From assembly GCA_012103075.1 (NCBI GenBank), contig JAAVLQ010000003.1, positions 620,001-684,000 on the forward strand: 64,000 nt of DNA, written 5' to 3'. Origin of the DNA: Brucella cytisi (GTDB taxonomy: Bacteria > Pseudomonadota > Alphaproteobacteria > Rhizobiales > Rhizobiaceae). Positions 1 to 11,279 of the stretch are shown here, in pieces. Both the position numbers and the translations under genes were made by a program. The notes below the pieces were generated by a model, which was not told where the DNA came from, made no database searches, and saw only the letters and a program-made list of their open reading frames with translations. The first letter of the stretch is position 1; the number at the start of each line of letters is the position of its first letter.

Positions 1-809
1 TAACCGTGGCGAGCGTCACGATTTCAGCGCCGGTGATGGCTGAATCCGTCTGGGACAAGATCGCACGTACCGGTGAAGTTGTATGCGGTGGAGTCAGGAA
101 CTATCCTCCAACTTCGTTCCATGTTGGTGGTGAACTTGAGTACGCTGGCTATGGTCCACGTGTGTGTCGGCAGATGGCCGCAGATCTCGGCAAAGCGATG
201 GGGAAAGAACTCAAGCTAAAATGGCGCGAAGTTACGGCAAAGCATCGTCCTCGACTTGCAATCGGGACGACTTGATATATTCCCGGGCATGACCGCTACC
301 GAAGAACGCAAGAAAGCTCTGGCGATGGCCGGACCTGTCTGGCAAATGTCGGATTGCGTTATCGGAGCAAAGGGCAAAGAACCACCTCAAAAATGGTCCG
401 AATACAATAAGCCGGATGTGACGTTTGCGATGGTCACGGGTGCAGCGCAGACGAACTTTATCAAGGACGACATGCCTGAGGCAAAGATAATGAGCCTGAA
501 GGAAATGAGCGAAGCCATCATGGCCGTACAGTCTGGACGCGCCGGTTATATGTTGCAGGAACTTCCAATCTGCATAAAGACATTCGAAAGTGCGCGGGGG
601 TTTTCTCGAGCTATACTGTCCCGGAACCTGTTCACGGCATCCCTGTTTCAGCCGCTACACGGAAAGACGAGGATGGTCGCGTTCAACAGTTTCTCCAAAA
701 ATGGGCCGACGAAAACCGTTCGAACCAAACCATCGCCCCGCTCCTGCTTGAAGGCTTCAAGGATGCAGGTATGGATATAACGGCTCTGCCAGATGGTATC
801 CGTTTCTGA
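1..809 (+). pseudogene. Amino-acid-type ABC substrate-binding protein, 5'-partial and frameshifted
   Basis: Periplasmic binding protein of the SBP_bac_3 (polar amino acid) type, which would deliver a small polar ligand to an ABC importer. The open frame enters from outside the window through the end of a signal peptide (SAPVMAESVWDKIA), so the true start lies upstream. Family-like text includes YPPTSFHVGG near the N-terminus and LQSGRLDIFPGMTATEERK in the middle. The frame is broken near 235-245 and again near 590-600. Restoring both joins the pieces to an end reading VQQFLQKWADENRSN and stopping at 809. The restored length of about 265 residues fits the family. The permease and ATPase partners must lie outside the window. 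The exact ligand cannot be told. Confidence 0.7.
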
Positions 810-933
810 TCAATGTCAGGTGCCGGATCTCGGCACCTGCGTTCCTCCCGCATCAGCCAGATGTGTAACCGAAATGCACAGAAAATTCTCTAAATCACGA
901 GGGAATAAGTAGTTATATTGGCCAAATGGATGG

Positions 934-954
934 TATCGGAAATGCTGCCCGATA
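934..954. promoter_or_regulatory. Inverted repeat before IclR gene, possible operator
   Basis: TATCGG and CCGATA form perfect 6-bp arms around a 9-nt spacer, ending 17 nt before the ATG of the IclR-type gene. Position and symmetry suit an autoregulatory operator. This is inference from one copy only, and such short arms can occur by chance. Confidence 0.3.
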
Positions 955-971
955 GTAGAAGATAGGTTGTA

Positions 972-1754
972 ATGAGAATGGACGCTGACGAACTGGACGA
1001 CCCCATGATGGTCCGCTCTGTTGAAAAAGCCTTTCGCGTTCTTGAGACCTTTGACACTCTGCATTCTCGTCAGAATTTGACACAGCTTGCGCAACGGGCC
1101 GGAATAGACCGGTCAGCTGCACAACGCTTTGCACACACATTGCTGAACCTTGGCTATCTGCAGAAAGTTCCCGGCAGCAAGACTTATGAGCTTGCGGCAA
1201 AGTCATTAAACATGGCTTATCGCTACACGCGGTCGAGTGTGCTTGTGCAAAGAGCTCATCCCTATCTCCTGCATCTTAACCGGAGTACGGGAGAGACTAT
1301 CTCGCTCACTTTGCTCGACGATACCGATATCATTTATCTTGCGCGTTACCTTTCATCGAATACGCTTGATAACGACGTCATCGTCGGTAGCAAGCTCCCC
1401 GCTTATTGTTCTGCCGCTGGGCTTGTGTTTCTTGCCGGTCTTGACGATGCGAGAATTGATGACATTCTGGCACGCAGCGATTTACGGGCGTATACGCCTA
1501 AAACAATTTTCGAACCCGAGAAAATCTGGCAACGTATCCACGAGACGCGTCAACGCGGTTTTGCCATCGCTGAAGAACAGGTTTACACTAACGATATCGC
1601 ACTTGCTGCCCCTATTTATCTCCCGGACGGTCATACTACAGCGGCAGCAGTTCTTGCAGCCTCCAATCTTCGCTATAATGAAGATACTCTGGTCAGACAA
1701 TTTGTGCCGATGATGATTTCAGCAACGCGGTCGGTCACACAAATTATGGCGTAA
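972..1754 (+). CDS. IclR-family transcriptional regulator
   Basis: Intact 260-residue regulator of the usual IclR length. Residues 15-80 form the winged helix-turn-helix, seen as RSVEKAFRVLETFD, LTQLAQRAGIDRSAAQRF and LLNLGYL. The rest is the IclR effector-binding (GAF-like) domain, with SSVLVQRAHPYLLHLN and LPAYCSAAGLVFLAG. It resembles the IclR protein at 38349-39173 (shared SVEKAFRV, SAAQRF, PYLLHL, LPAYC), so the two look like paralogues. It follows the broken binding-protein gene on the same strand and may control that importer. The effector is unknown. A 6-bp inverted repeat lies just upstream of its start. Confidence 0.9.
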   Translation: MRMDADELDDPMMVRSVEKAFRVLETFDTLHSRQNLTQLAQRAGIDRSAAQRFAHTLLNLGYLQKVPGSKTYELAAKSLNMAYRYTRSSVLVQRAHPYLLHLNRSTGETISLTLLDDTDIIYLARYLSSNTLDNDVIVGSKLPAYCSAAGLVFLAGLDDARIDDILARSDLRAYTPKTIFEPEKIWQRIHETRQRGFAIAEEQVYTNDIALAAPIYLPDGHTTAAAVLAASNLRYNEDTLVRQFVPMMISATRSVTQIMA

Positions 1755-2028
1755 GTTAAAGGGGATAAGGTGGTTGCTGGGTCCGGGCCATTTCACCGCC
1801 GGCGATTGTTGTTCTACATAAATGAGATGAAGGACATTCTTTAGCACCGCATATTCTTGTGTTTGTTTGGCGCCCGGTACTGCCCCCGTGTCTCGCGGTG
1901 CTTTGCTTCGATATTTGACGGATAAATCAGGACCAATTAACTCTTGTTTTAAAATCATCATTCAGACTATAGAGAACCGGTTTAACCGGCAAAGGGTAGA
2001 CCGCGACCCGCAATTCAGGACATTACCA

Positions 2029-3052
2029 GTGATCGCAAAGAAAACTCTTCTGGCCGCTACGGGCCTTGTCGCCCTGCTCGCGTTCCAAAACAACACGGCA
2101 AAAGCGGCTACTCAGTATCCACTAACGCTCGAAAATTGCGGCAAGAAAGTTACGTTTGCAAATGCGCCGGAACGCGCTATCGGCCTTGGACAGAACAGCG
2201 CTGAAATCATGTTGCTACTGGGGCTTGAGAGCAAAATGGCGGGAACAGCGTTCTGGCCGAGCAAGGTTTTGCCGCAGCTTGAGGTTGCCAATTCCAAAGT
2301 GAAGCTTTTGACCGTCGAGTTTCCGACTTTTGAGTCGATGCTTGCAGAGAACCCGGATTTCGTAGCCGCAGCTCTTCCAAGCCTCATAGGACCAAACAGC
2401 AAGGTTGCAAAGCGTGATGATTTCGACAAGGTCGGAGTTCCGACTTATCTTTCGCCGAGCACGTGCCTCAGTACAGAGCAGGTCAAGGATGAGTATGGCA
2501 GCCGCGACAAGCTGTGGAACATGGATCTTCTATATAGGGAGATCGACGAGCTCTCGCAGATTTTCGATGTTTCAGATCGCGGGCAGGCACTAATCACTGA
2601 TTTCAAAGCACGCGAGGCAGCATTGCGCGCAAGAGTTCCAGCGAGCGGCAAGAAACTTTCTTACGTCTTCTGGTTCTCCAGCCCGTCACCATCAGCTGAC
2701 GCCTATCTGGGTGGCGGAAACGGTGCATCGAGCTTCATCGCTGATGTTCTGGGCGGCGAAAATGCCATCAAGGCGGAAGCTGAATGGCCGACGCTTGGCT
2801 GGGAAAGCATCATCGCCGCCGACCCCGATGTCATTGTCGTTGCCAATCTCGATCGTAATCGTTGGGAACTGGACAAACCTGAGGCCAAGATTCAGTTTCT
2901 CAACACAGACCCTGCGGTCAGCCAGATGCCAGCGGTCAAGAACAAAGCTATTGCCGTCATGGACGGTCAGGGCTATGAACCCGACCATCCGCACAATTTA
3001 CGGTGCGGAACAGGTCGCGGAACAGTTGAAAGCGCTCGGTATTCTCAAGTGA
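2029..3052 (+). pseudogene. Iron-siderophore/cobalamin-type ABC substrate-binding protein, frameshifted near the end
   Basis: Periplasmic binding protein of the TroA/FepB-like fold used for ferric siderophores or corrinoids. GTG at 2029 is favoured because a signal peptide follows directly (KKTLLAATGLVALLAFQNN, cleavage near AKA-AT) and CAGGA precedes it. Mature-protein signs are YPLTLENCGKKVTFANAPER near the N-terminus, typical of Fe3+-siderophore binding proteins, and a C-terminal lobe with FIADVLGG and AADPDVIVVAN. A one-base excess in the GGG near 2972 breaks the frame. Correction gives the end TIYGAEQVAEQLKALGILK, stopping at 3052. About 340 residues, normal for the family. It is the first gene of a three-gene importer whose neighbours overlap by 4 bp. 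No clear Fur box was seen upstream. Confidence 0.82.
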
Positions 3053-4090
3053 GTGCTGCTGGCCATTCTTTAAGGCATTGGGGCGCCTTCAGCATTATGC
3101 TGCTGGCGTCACTTGTGGCAATCGGATTCGTAGTGGGTGTCAGCGTCGGCATAGGCGACTTGCCGATCCCTTTATCGACAACCTTCGCAGCGATAACCAA
3201 TCGCCTTGGATGGAGTTCAGTCGAACTCAACCGCATTCATGAGACTGTGATTTGGGATTACCGCCTCAGCCGTGCGTTGGTGGCAGCATTTTGCGGTGCA
3301 GGCCTCGCACTTTCGGGCGCGATCATGCAGTCACTTTTGCGTAATCCGCTGGCTGAGCCGTATGTTCTGGGCATTTCCGCCGGCGCATCAACTGGCGCTG
3401 TAACAGTTGTCATTCTCGGCATAGGTGCTGGCGCTGTTTCATTGTCGGCGGGTGCATTCGTTGGCGCGTTTGCGGCCTTTTTTCTTCGTTGCCCTTCTCT
3501 CAAATGGCACGCGTGGAGGTGCGGATCGTACCATTCTGGCAGGTGTTGCTGCATCGCAACTCTTCAACGCTGCAACATCATACATCGTCACAACATCCGG
3601 CAATGCCCAGCAGGCTCGTGATGTGATGTTCTGGCTTCTTGGCAGCTTCGGTGGTGTTCGATGGCCAGAATTCATGCTGGTGTCAGTCGTCATCACCATC
3701 GGCCTAGTCGCTTGCCTTCTCTACGCCCATGTTCTGGATGCATTTGCATTCGGGGACGAAGCCGCCTCCGCGCTCGGCGTCAATGTCGGTCGAGCACGCA
3801 TTGTCCTGTTTGCACTCACGGCAATGATGACAGCCACCATCGTCAGCATGGTCGGTTCGATAGGCTTCGTGGGGCTCGTAGTCCCTCACGCTGCACGCTT
3901 CATTGTCGGGCCGCTACACATAAGATTGTTGCCCGCATGTGCCATTGTCGGCGCAGTCTTTATGGTGCTGGCCGATATCGCTTCGCGCGCGCTGATACCG
4001 CAACAGGTCCTTCCCATAGGCGTGGTGACAGCGCTTGTTGGCGTGCCCTTCTTCTCGATCATTCTTTACCGGTTCCAGCGCCCATCATGA
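3049..4090 (+). pseudogene. FecCD-family iron/cobalamin ABC permease, one frameshift
   Basis: Membrane subunit of a siderophore/B12-type importer. The GTG at 3049 overlaps the stop of the binding-protein gene (GTGA). Hydrophobic segments begin with FSIMLLASLVAIGFVVG, and the FecCD signature follows: YRLSRALVAAFCGAGLALSG and NPLAEPYVLGISAGAS. The frame breaks in a T-run near 3478-3486 and resumes as LSNGTRGGADRTILAG. The later GSIGFVGLVVPHAAR is the conserved loop that docks the ATPase. The restored length of about 347 residues matches the family's 330-350. The stop at 4088-4090 overlaps the ATPase start (ATGA). Confidence 0.85.
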
Positions 4091-4842
4091 GTATCAGAGC
4101 CGAAAATCTTGTCTGGAAAATCGGCAAGAAAGCCATAATCAACGACGTTTCGTTCGAAGCGAAGCCCGGAAGGATGCTGGGTCTTTTAGGACCAAACGGT
4201 TCGGGAAAGACATCCCTGTTACGCCTGATCGCAGGATTAAAACACCCCTGTTCTGGGCATGTCCTGCTTGATGGAAAAGATATCAATACGGTTGCCCGAC
4301 GAAGTATCGCGCAGCGTGTGGCTTTTGTCGAGCAGCACGCAACGACAAATGCCAGTCTCAAGGTTATGGACGTTATAAGACTTGGACGCTTTCCACACAG
4401 GTCAATGTTCTCCGGATGGACCGGCGCTGACGAGACAGCCGTACGAGATGCGATTGAACGCACCGGTATGACAACCAAGAAAAATGACCAGTGGCAAAGC
4501 CTGTCAGGTGGAGAGAAGCAACGCGCTCACATAGCAAGGGCACTGGCGCAGACGCCAGAAGAGCTTATCCTTGATGAACCGACCAACCATCTGGATGTCC
4601 ATCACCAAATGAGCTTGCTGAAGCTGATTTCCGGGCTGCGGATCACGAGCATAATTGCGCTGCACGACCTTAATCACGCAGCCATGTTTTGCGATGAGTT
4701 AATCGTTATGTCGGCAGGAAAGATCGTAGCTTCGGGAACGCCGGACGATGTAATTAATGAGGATATACTCAAAGAGGTGTTCTCTATCGATGCTCGAGTG
4801 GAACCATCCCCTACACCGGACGGCCTCATATTCACTATCTAA
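4087..4842 (+). CDS. FecE/BtuD-type ABC transporter ATP-binding protein
   Basis: Intact 251-residue ATPase that energises the FecCD-type permease. Walker A is GPNGSGKTS (about residue 35), the Q-loop is VEQHATT, the ABC signature is LSGGEKQRAHIARALAQ, Walker B is ELILDEPTNHLD, and the switch histidine is in ALHDLNHA. Length and motif order match the iron-siderophore/B12 subfamily. The ATG at 4087 overlaps the permease stop, so the three genes form one translationally coupled operon. The last residues are acidic/proline-rich, as is common here. A longer open frame extends upstream, but it only shadows the permease gene. Confidence 0.93.
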   Translation: MSIRAENLVWKIGKKAIINDVSFEAKPGRMLGLLGPNGSGKTSLLRLIAGLKHPCSGHVLLDGKDINTVARRSIAQRVAFVEQHATTNASLKVMDVIRLGRFPHRSMFSGWTGADETAVRDAIERTGMTTKKNDQWQSLSGGEKQRAHIARALAQTPEELILDEPTNHLDVHHQMSLLKLISGLRITSIIALHDLNHAAMFCDELIVMSAGKIVASGTPDDVINEDILKEVFSIDARVEPSPTPDGLIFTI

Positions 4843-5006
4843 AGTAATCGTCCAAGCGGTAAGATATCCGGCAATTCTTTGCGCATGCGGCCAAGAAGAC
4901 GCAGTGACCCATCGGACTGCCGTTCAAGGAATATCGCCTGATAACGCCCATCGGGGCAGGATTTTGGACGCACCGGGATCGTTCTTGCTAATCAGAGTTC
5001 ACGCAG

Positions 5007-7124
5007 TCAAACCCAATTATGTTTTTCTTCTGTTGCAGCTGCCTGAGCGTGCATTTTGCGCATGATCTCGTGACTTGCGCTTGCGGCTGCCGTCTCACTC
5101 CCCCCTCCACGTGAACTTTCGGATAAGCGATCTTGATGCCGTTTTCTTCGAAAGCCTTCTTGATCATCATGTTCGCCCGCCGCTTGATGCCGAACTGTGT
5201 CCCGGGTTTGGTCATCAGTTTCGTCCGCAGGAGGATTGAGTACTCGCCGAAACTATCGATACCTTGCATCTTCAACGGCTCGATCGTATTGGCCGCGAAT
5301 TCCGGGTCTTCCGCCAGTTCCAGACCGATCTGTTTGATCAGCTTGCGGGCAAGTTCAACATCAGAGTCGTGGGTGACCCCGATTGTCATCTTTTCGATCA
5401 CCCAATCGCGGCTCATGTTCTGAATAGCGCCAAGCTGGCCGAACGGTACGGTGAAGACCGGACCGCGATGGTGCCGCAGTCTTATGGAGCGCAGACTGAA
5501 GGATTCCACCGTTCCTTTGTACGATCCGCTCTGGATATACTCTCCGACGCGGAATGCGTCATCAAGCATATAGAAAACCCCGCTCAAGATGTCTTTGACA
5601 AGCGTTTGCGCGCCAAAGCCGATGGCGACGCCAAAAATGCCGGCTCCCGCGATCAAAGGCAGGATTTGTACGCCCATGCCCGATAGAATTGTCAGCACGG
5701 CTACAACGGCAATGAATGCGGCAAGCGCATTGCGAAATATCGGCAACAATGTACGCACACGACCCGAACGTGCTATCGCCGCAACGCTGACGTCGGCTGG
5801 ATCGACGGCCCTTAACTGATAGTCGATCAATGCCTTCGACAATTGCCAGAGCAAGTCGGCTACGACCGGGATAATGATGGCGTTGAATAGACCATTGACC
5901 AAGCGCTCGCCGAGTCCGTTCCCGGACAGTGCCGCAGCACTGAATTTCCACAAGTAGGCCAGCCAGACGACCGCTGCCGCAATGACCAGTGCCCTCGCCC
6001 CTCTGGCAACAATGACATCGAATATTACGCCAATGACACCGGTTGGCTTATCGTTACCGGCAAACGCCTGCGCCAAACGACCTGCACCGCGCAGAACGGG
6101 TGGTAATAAAAGCGCATAGATGCCGATCCACAGGACCCCCAGCATTCCACCAACCCAGATCAACCAGAGGCCGATCAGAAAGAGAGTAAGCAGCATAGCC
6201 TTCAAAGCCGATGGACCGGGGCGGTGACGCCATACTACCTCAATCGCGACAGGCAGCAGCCCAAGTCCCAGCAGAAATGACCCTATCTGTGCAACTTCTG
6301 GCGAAAAGCCGACAGCGCGCATGATGCTGACTATTGCCCAGCCGAACAAGAAAACTCCGGCCATAACACTGATACGCCGGCTCCAGAAACTCGCCGTCGT
6401 GATACCGTCTGCCGCCGCTTGCCGCTCGGGAAACGTGCCATTTGGCATTTCATCGGGCGGTTGATCTGGCGTCGTTGAAGGCTGGATGGCAAGGAGAACA
6501 GTGGCTGGGGTGCAGATGCTTCGCACGAAACGGAAGGCGATAACAGCTACGAGGAGGGTCAATATGATCCTCCGCAACAATGGCGGCCATTCCAGTATCA
6601 GGAATGATCCGATACTGGCCAACGAAAAGGTCAGCAAAGCGGCCAGATTGGCCGGGATTGCCTGTGGAACCAGATTTCGCCCGTAAGATAATGCTTTGTT
6701 CGGCAGCCATTTCCTTACCAGCCATTCGGCACCGAAACCCACCGCCATTAACGCGACCAGAATGAGGATGACCTTGCCCGGCCTGCCGTCATTAACGTCA
6801 CGCGCGATCACACCGGAAGCGTCCGCCAGTTCCGGGGATGCGAGGCACAGCAGCAACAAGCCCGGCGATACGGTTGCGAACTGCTGTTTCCCAACTTGCA
6901 AAGGTGTCCGAAAGCGCCGGCGCAGTTGCGGGCGGCGGAGCGGCTTTGCTTTCCAGCCACGCCTTGACGTCTGGCTCATTGAGCACCTCGAGAAGCTGTC
7001 TTACTTTCTCAGGCGGCACCTCTGGGGCTGTCTCCTGAGCCCAACCGGAACCCTGCCAGATGGACAACACGATGAATGTGACCAACACTAGCGCACAATT
7101 TCGCAGGGCCAACACCGTTCCCAT
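5007..7124 (-). pseudogene. Large MscS-family mechanosensitive channel, frameshifted at both ends
   Basis: Inner-membrane small-conductance mechanosensitive channel of the long, multi-helix type. The ATG at 7124 is chosen for a GGAG site and a signal-like start (MGTVLALRNCALVLVTFIVL...GWAQE). It is followed by a periplasmic stretch with VRQLLEVLNEPDVKAWLE, then about ten hydrophobic segments. The MscS core is clear: GVAIGFGAQTLVKDILSG (pore helix TM3), MLDDAFRVGEYIQSG, and VESFSLRSIRLRHHRGPVFT of the beta domain. A C-run near 6835 breaks the N-terminal frame between VPRIP and ELADASG. A six-base C-run near 5098 breaks the tail, whose restored end is KMHAQAAATEEKHNWV. About 705 residues. It stands alone between two unrelated modules. 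Confidence 0.85.
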
Positions 7125-7760
7125 GTCAGATCTCCGGGCCGGAAACATTAACATCCCGCCATACTGGCAACGTATAAGTCTTGAGGGAAACGACAGTTCG
7201 GCTGATAACCGCGCTGCACGACAGTTCATGGTGCACCAACCGGACCTCCCCTTTCTTGTGTGTTCAAAGCATCAAAGACGAAGCCTGAACCATTTATAAG
7301 GCGACAATTTCTAGCAGAGTGAAGTAACGACAAAGAAAGTGCAATAGCTATTCATTTGCGAAAAGCGTTAGTCGACGACCTGATCACATAATAACGTATT
7401 TCCGATTTTTTTATAACTGGTATCTCTACAACATGGTATCGCCGAACGGACACCGATGCGCCCGCGCTATCCGATGGGCGCATCGGTCCGACCGGCAGTT
7501 ATTTCTGAGATAATTGAACTGCGATGGATAAAATCCGGACCGATTTCTACTGACCCGTCGCCCTCGTGCTCTCATACAGTCCGGGGTTGGTTCTATATTC
7601 TTCTCGGGCTTCAATCGGCGCTCATCGCAATAAAAACTTCCAGTTCCGCCCACTCACAAGAACTTTTTCCAACAAAAGCACGAAGCGTGCTTTTCATAAG
7701 ATGATGCACAAAACAAAGAGTTAACGAGGATCTCCCGACTCCGTTTTAACCGGAAACGCT
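7125..7760. other. Intergenic stretch with no recognisable gene
   Basis: About 640 bases between the MscS gene and the end of the EutH-type gene. Short open frames on both strands give no family-like protein, and no strong hairpin, promoter or repeat could be supported. It is AT-richer around 7310-7440. It may hold upstream signals of the channel gene, but nothing specific is visible. Confidence 0.5.
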
Positions 7761-8998
7761 CTAGACCAGTTCCGGTTCCGGGCTGAGGGAGATTGCCTCT
7801 TCTCTTTGAATTTCGAGTGCCTGTGGTACCGAAAGATACATGGCAATCGCGAAGCCAATCAGCCCACCGCCAATTTTTCCCAATAGCAATGGCAGAATAA
7901 TCGTGGGCTGGAAGTTGGCAGAAAAGGCGGTGATCACCAAAGGTGAAGGCCGCGCAAACAGCAAACGCAATGACCGAGGACTTTATCCTTTGGGGGCATT
8001 GTTTCAACAAGGCGAAACATGGCCAGAATATTGGCCGATGCCGCCAAAAGTCCGGCTGCTCCAGCCGATGACAGGCCGAGCACGGAACCAGCTTTCTCCA
8101 TGGGTTTCGCCGGTAGCGATTCAGAAGATAAACCATCGGGAAGGCACCACACAACATGATGCCTATATAGCCAGCTATCTCCAGTGCACGAAACTGGTCT
8201 TCACTGTCGGCGATGATGGGTGCAAATCCCCATCCGCCGAGTACCGTGCTGAAAGCTGATGTAAAATATTCGACGATTGAGCTGACGGGACCAGCGTAAT
8301 TGCCGCATACATGATCCTGCCGAACCACAGGAAGATCGCAATCATCAGACCGGGCAGAAATCGTAATCCAGTTGCAAGGGCCACGCAAAAAACAAAATCA
8401 AGGGAAATATGTTGCGCAGGATCGTGGAGAACGAAAGATCGACTGGCAGGTCAGGGGTCCCCGTCGCGGCTATATCGGCGCGTATACTCGTGCCGAAGAA
8501 GCCGATCAGTAAACAGGTTATGATAACGCCGGCAGGAATGCTGAGAACGCCCGACATGATACCCAAAGCCATGTACTTGTGATCGCGTTTGTTCAGCATG
8601 GCTAACCCGACTGGAATGGAGAAGATGATTGTAGCACCTGCCATGAACCCGACCACCAAAGCCATGATCCAGCCTTCGGGCGACTGGGCCAACGCTTTCG
8701 CCAATTGATACCCACCCATGTCGGCTGCAATTACCGTTGTTGCCGCGATAGCCGGGTCCGCACCCAACATTGTGTGCAGTGGTCCGACGAGTGAACTGAT
8801 GAACTTTGAAAGATACGGTATCGAAGCCATGATACCGGCTACTGGAATGAAAATAGGACCGATACTGTGCAGACCTGCCACGAATTCTTTACCAAGGCCC
8901 GTTTCGTTATTGAAGATTGAAGCAACCGCTCCCGCGATTGCACACATCATGATGATGTAGATGACGAAGGTTCCGATATGTTCCATTGCCGTCCCCAT
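7761..8998 (-). pseudogene. eutH: EutH-family (ethanolamine) transporter, several frameshifts
   Basis: Integral membrane protein of the EutH family, linked to ethanolamine uptake. The first 190 residues are unbroken: multiple hydrophobic helices with GLHSIGPIFIPVAGIMASIP, the family-typical ADMGGYQLAKALAQ, and FSIPVGLAML...YMALGIMSG. At least four one-base shifts follow (near 8385, 8280, 8110 and 7960). The fragments restore in order, including GGWGFAPIIADSEDQFRALE, GYIGIMLCGAFPMVYLLNRY and an end at SLSPEPELV. The total of about 410 residues is the normal EutH size. ATG at 8986 may be the true start, since GGGGA lies before it. No ethanolamine lyase (eutBC) is nearby. Instead it sits after an SDR and a flavin oxidase, so the substrate may differ. 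Confidence 0.8.
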
Positions 8999-9054
8999 TT
9001 TATGGTTCTTGTTGCGGATATGGATAAGGTAGCCGAGCCACCCGTCAGCTCAGA

Positions 9055-10305
9055 TCATCTGAACAGCTGAGACAGGTGATCATTGAGGAAAAAACCCTGC
9101 GGATCGAGTTTGCGACGCAGTTCCCGGAATTGCCCGGCTTTGGGATAAATGTTTGTTACATCCTGCCCGGTGAGAAAGTGCAACTTGCCCCAGTGCGGTC
9201 GTGAGCCATAGCTGCGAAGAATGGCGTCAACATCCCGCAAATAAGGCCAATAGTCGGTTCGGGTTCACCCGATACGGAAACCGTTACACTATCCTGCTCG
9301 AAGAATGGACTAATCCGGGCATCGTCACCCGCTGTAAAGCGATATTCTATCGGATAAATGCACTCGGGATATTTCTCCAGCATCAGCTTGCGCACGGCCT
9401 TGACCGCGGCCTTGCCATGGGCGACGGGCACAGCATATTCAAGTTCGTGGAAATTCGGCACATATTCGATTGGATAGATTTCAGAACTATACGCGATCTT
9501 TTTCGAAATCCGAGGACATGGGTGCTTCCTCGGTTATATCCATGGTTTTCATCTCACACACATCGGTTGTGCGACCGGAGCGAGAAGTCGCAGCCGTATC
9601 CGGCAGGCAGTAACAATGGCGGCTCTGTTCTGTCGGACACCAGAAAAAGCTGAAATGGCGATGTTTGGCGGCCAGCTCATCATGCATTTCCATGCACGCA
9701 TCAAAGTCCTCGCGCCAGAGGCGCTCATGGAGATTGTAGGAATCCAACAGCTGCAAGGTGATTTCCGATATGACGCCCAGCGTTCCAACCGATACACGAC
9801 TGGCCTTCAGCAGATCAGGTGTTGTCTCATCGGCCACAAGAATTTCACCATTGGGCTGAATGATCTTCATGCCTACAATCGCTGACGCGAGATTGGAAAG
9901 CTTTGCCCCGGTTCCATGCGTCCCTGTCGTCAGGGCGCCAGCCAGCGCCTGACTGTCGATATCGCCCTGGTTGACCATCGACAGGCCATTGTCCTTGAGA
10001 TAACGACCAAGCTCGTTGATGGCGGTTCCGGCAGCGGCTGTTACACGTTTGCGCTGCGTGTCGATGCCCTTGATGCCTTTCATACCCGACAATGTCAAAA
10101 GTAGACCGCTGGTCGCGACTACGGGTGTAAAGGAATGGCCAGAACCAGCGCAGCGCACATTGAGGCCCTGTGACGTTGCTGCGTGAACCATCTCACAGAG
10201 TTCCGTCTCGCTGGTTGGGGCACCTGCTGCGCTTGTCACACAGGACTGGTTTCCTACCCAGTTGCGCCAATGCCCACCTGCACCCAGCATTATTTGGTTT
10301 GTCAT
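9055..10305 (-). pseudogene. FAD-linked sugar-lactone oxidase family protein (ALO/GLO type), two frameshifts
   Basis: Flavoprotein of the D-arabinono-1,4-lactone/L-gulonolactone oxidase family, which oxidises sugar lactones or alditols with O2. The N-terminal half is the PCMH FAD-binding domain. CAGSGHSFTPV holds the His that usually carries covalent FAD, and NQGDIDSQALAGALTTGTHG and GTLGVISEITLQLL follow. Breaks occur near 9480 and 9240. The restored C-terminal ALO domain reads IYPIEYRFTAGDDARISPF, then RPHWGKLHFLTG and LDPQGFFLNDHLSQLF. HWGK is diagnostic of this family. About 417 residues, and AGGGGAACA precedes the ATG. It lies between SDR and EutH-type genes on the same strand, probably one operon. 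Confidence 0.82.
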
Positions 10306-10375
10306 TGTTGTTCCCCTTTCATGAATTCGGCGACGCTTATGATGCGCCTTGTCCGGAAACGGTCCGCGTGAAGTG

Positions 10376-11143
10376 TCAGATTGCCGTGTAGGCGTTATCG
10401 GCGAAGATATGCGCGCCGTTTACAAAGCTGGATTCGTCGCTTGCCGGAAAAGAGCGGCTGAGGCTACTTCCGATGGCTGGCAAAGCCGGCCTTGAGCCAC
10501 CTTGATTGCCTCTTCCGATACATCTACGCCGAAACTCTTCAGCATCCGGATTTCCTTCAATCCATGTGCAGTGGCGATAAAGCCGGGACAAATTGCGTTG
10601 CTGCGAATATTGCGATCACGAAATTCGACAGCCAGCGCCCTTGAGAACATATGGCAGGCTCCCCTTGCTCGTGCAGTAGAGCACCTCCATCGGTGTGCCA
10701 ACAACCGCGGAAATGGAGGAAGTACTGATGATACTGCCGCCGCCAGCCGCGATCATGCCGGGCAGAACTGCCTTGGAGACCAGAAACATACTTTTGACAT
10801 TCACAGCCATCAGGCGATCCCATTCCGCTTCTTCTGTTTCCAGAAAAGGCCCGGCAGCGAGAATGCCTGCATGGTTCATCAACACGGTAACGGGGCCGAA
10901 TGTATCCTGTACATGCTGGCAGGCGGTTTCCACCTGATCCGCACGGGACACGTCGGCTGGCGCGAAGACTACCGAATGTCCGTCGTCGTTCAGACGCTGT
11001 GCTATGTTCGCACCGTCGCTCTGCGGTAGATCAACGATGCCGACCCTCGCTCCCTCGCGCGCAAACAGTTCAGACGCGGCCAAGCCGCAGCCGCCTGCAC
11101 CTCCAGTAATGAGCGCTACTTTCCCAGATAGTCTTCCGGGCAT
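10376..11143 (-). pseudogene. Short-chain dehydrogenase/reductase, frameshifted
   Basis: NAD(P)-dependent oxidoreductase of the classical SDR type. The ATG at 11143 follows a strong GGAGGAAAA site. Visible motifs are TGGAGGCG (cofactor-binding glycine motif), a D after VGIVD favouring NAD, NHAG (variant of NNAG), STSSISAVVG with the catalytic Ser, and YCTSKG with Tyr-x3-Lys. The frame breaks near 10650, just after the active site, and again near 10450. Restored pieces read LAVEFRDRNIRSNAICPGFI, CQPSEVASAALF and a typical SDR end (DESSFVNGAHIFADNAYTAI). About 255 residues. First gene of the leftward SDR-oxidase-EutH set. Suggested role: alcohol or polyol oxidation. Confidence 0.82.
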
Positions 11144-11279
11144 TTTTCCTCCTTCGGAGCTTGTCCGCATTTCATGAATACTCCCCGTGGTTCGCTTCGT
11201 GTCGAACTCTTGACCGTTGAGTGGAAAGCCTAGTGCCCCTAAAGTGGGCCGTCGATATGCCGAAAGTTATAGGGGAGAC

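Noticed and set aside
1755..2028. Possible B12 riboswitch or Fur box before the iron/cobalamin-type importer
   Set aside because: No B12-box core or Fur-like inverted repeat could be found in this gap, so the metal or ligand control cannot be claimed.
3661..4086. In-frame extension upstream of the ABC ATPase
   Set aside because: The extended text is Arg/Cys/His-rich shadow of the permease gene. The ATG at 4087 has the right ATGA overlap and family start.
7426..7704. Short frames on both strands between the MscS and EutH genes
   Set aside because: Overlapping frames of similar size with no conserved text, start signal or partner; treated as non-coding.
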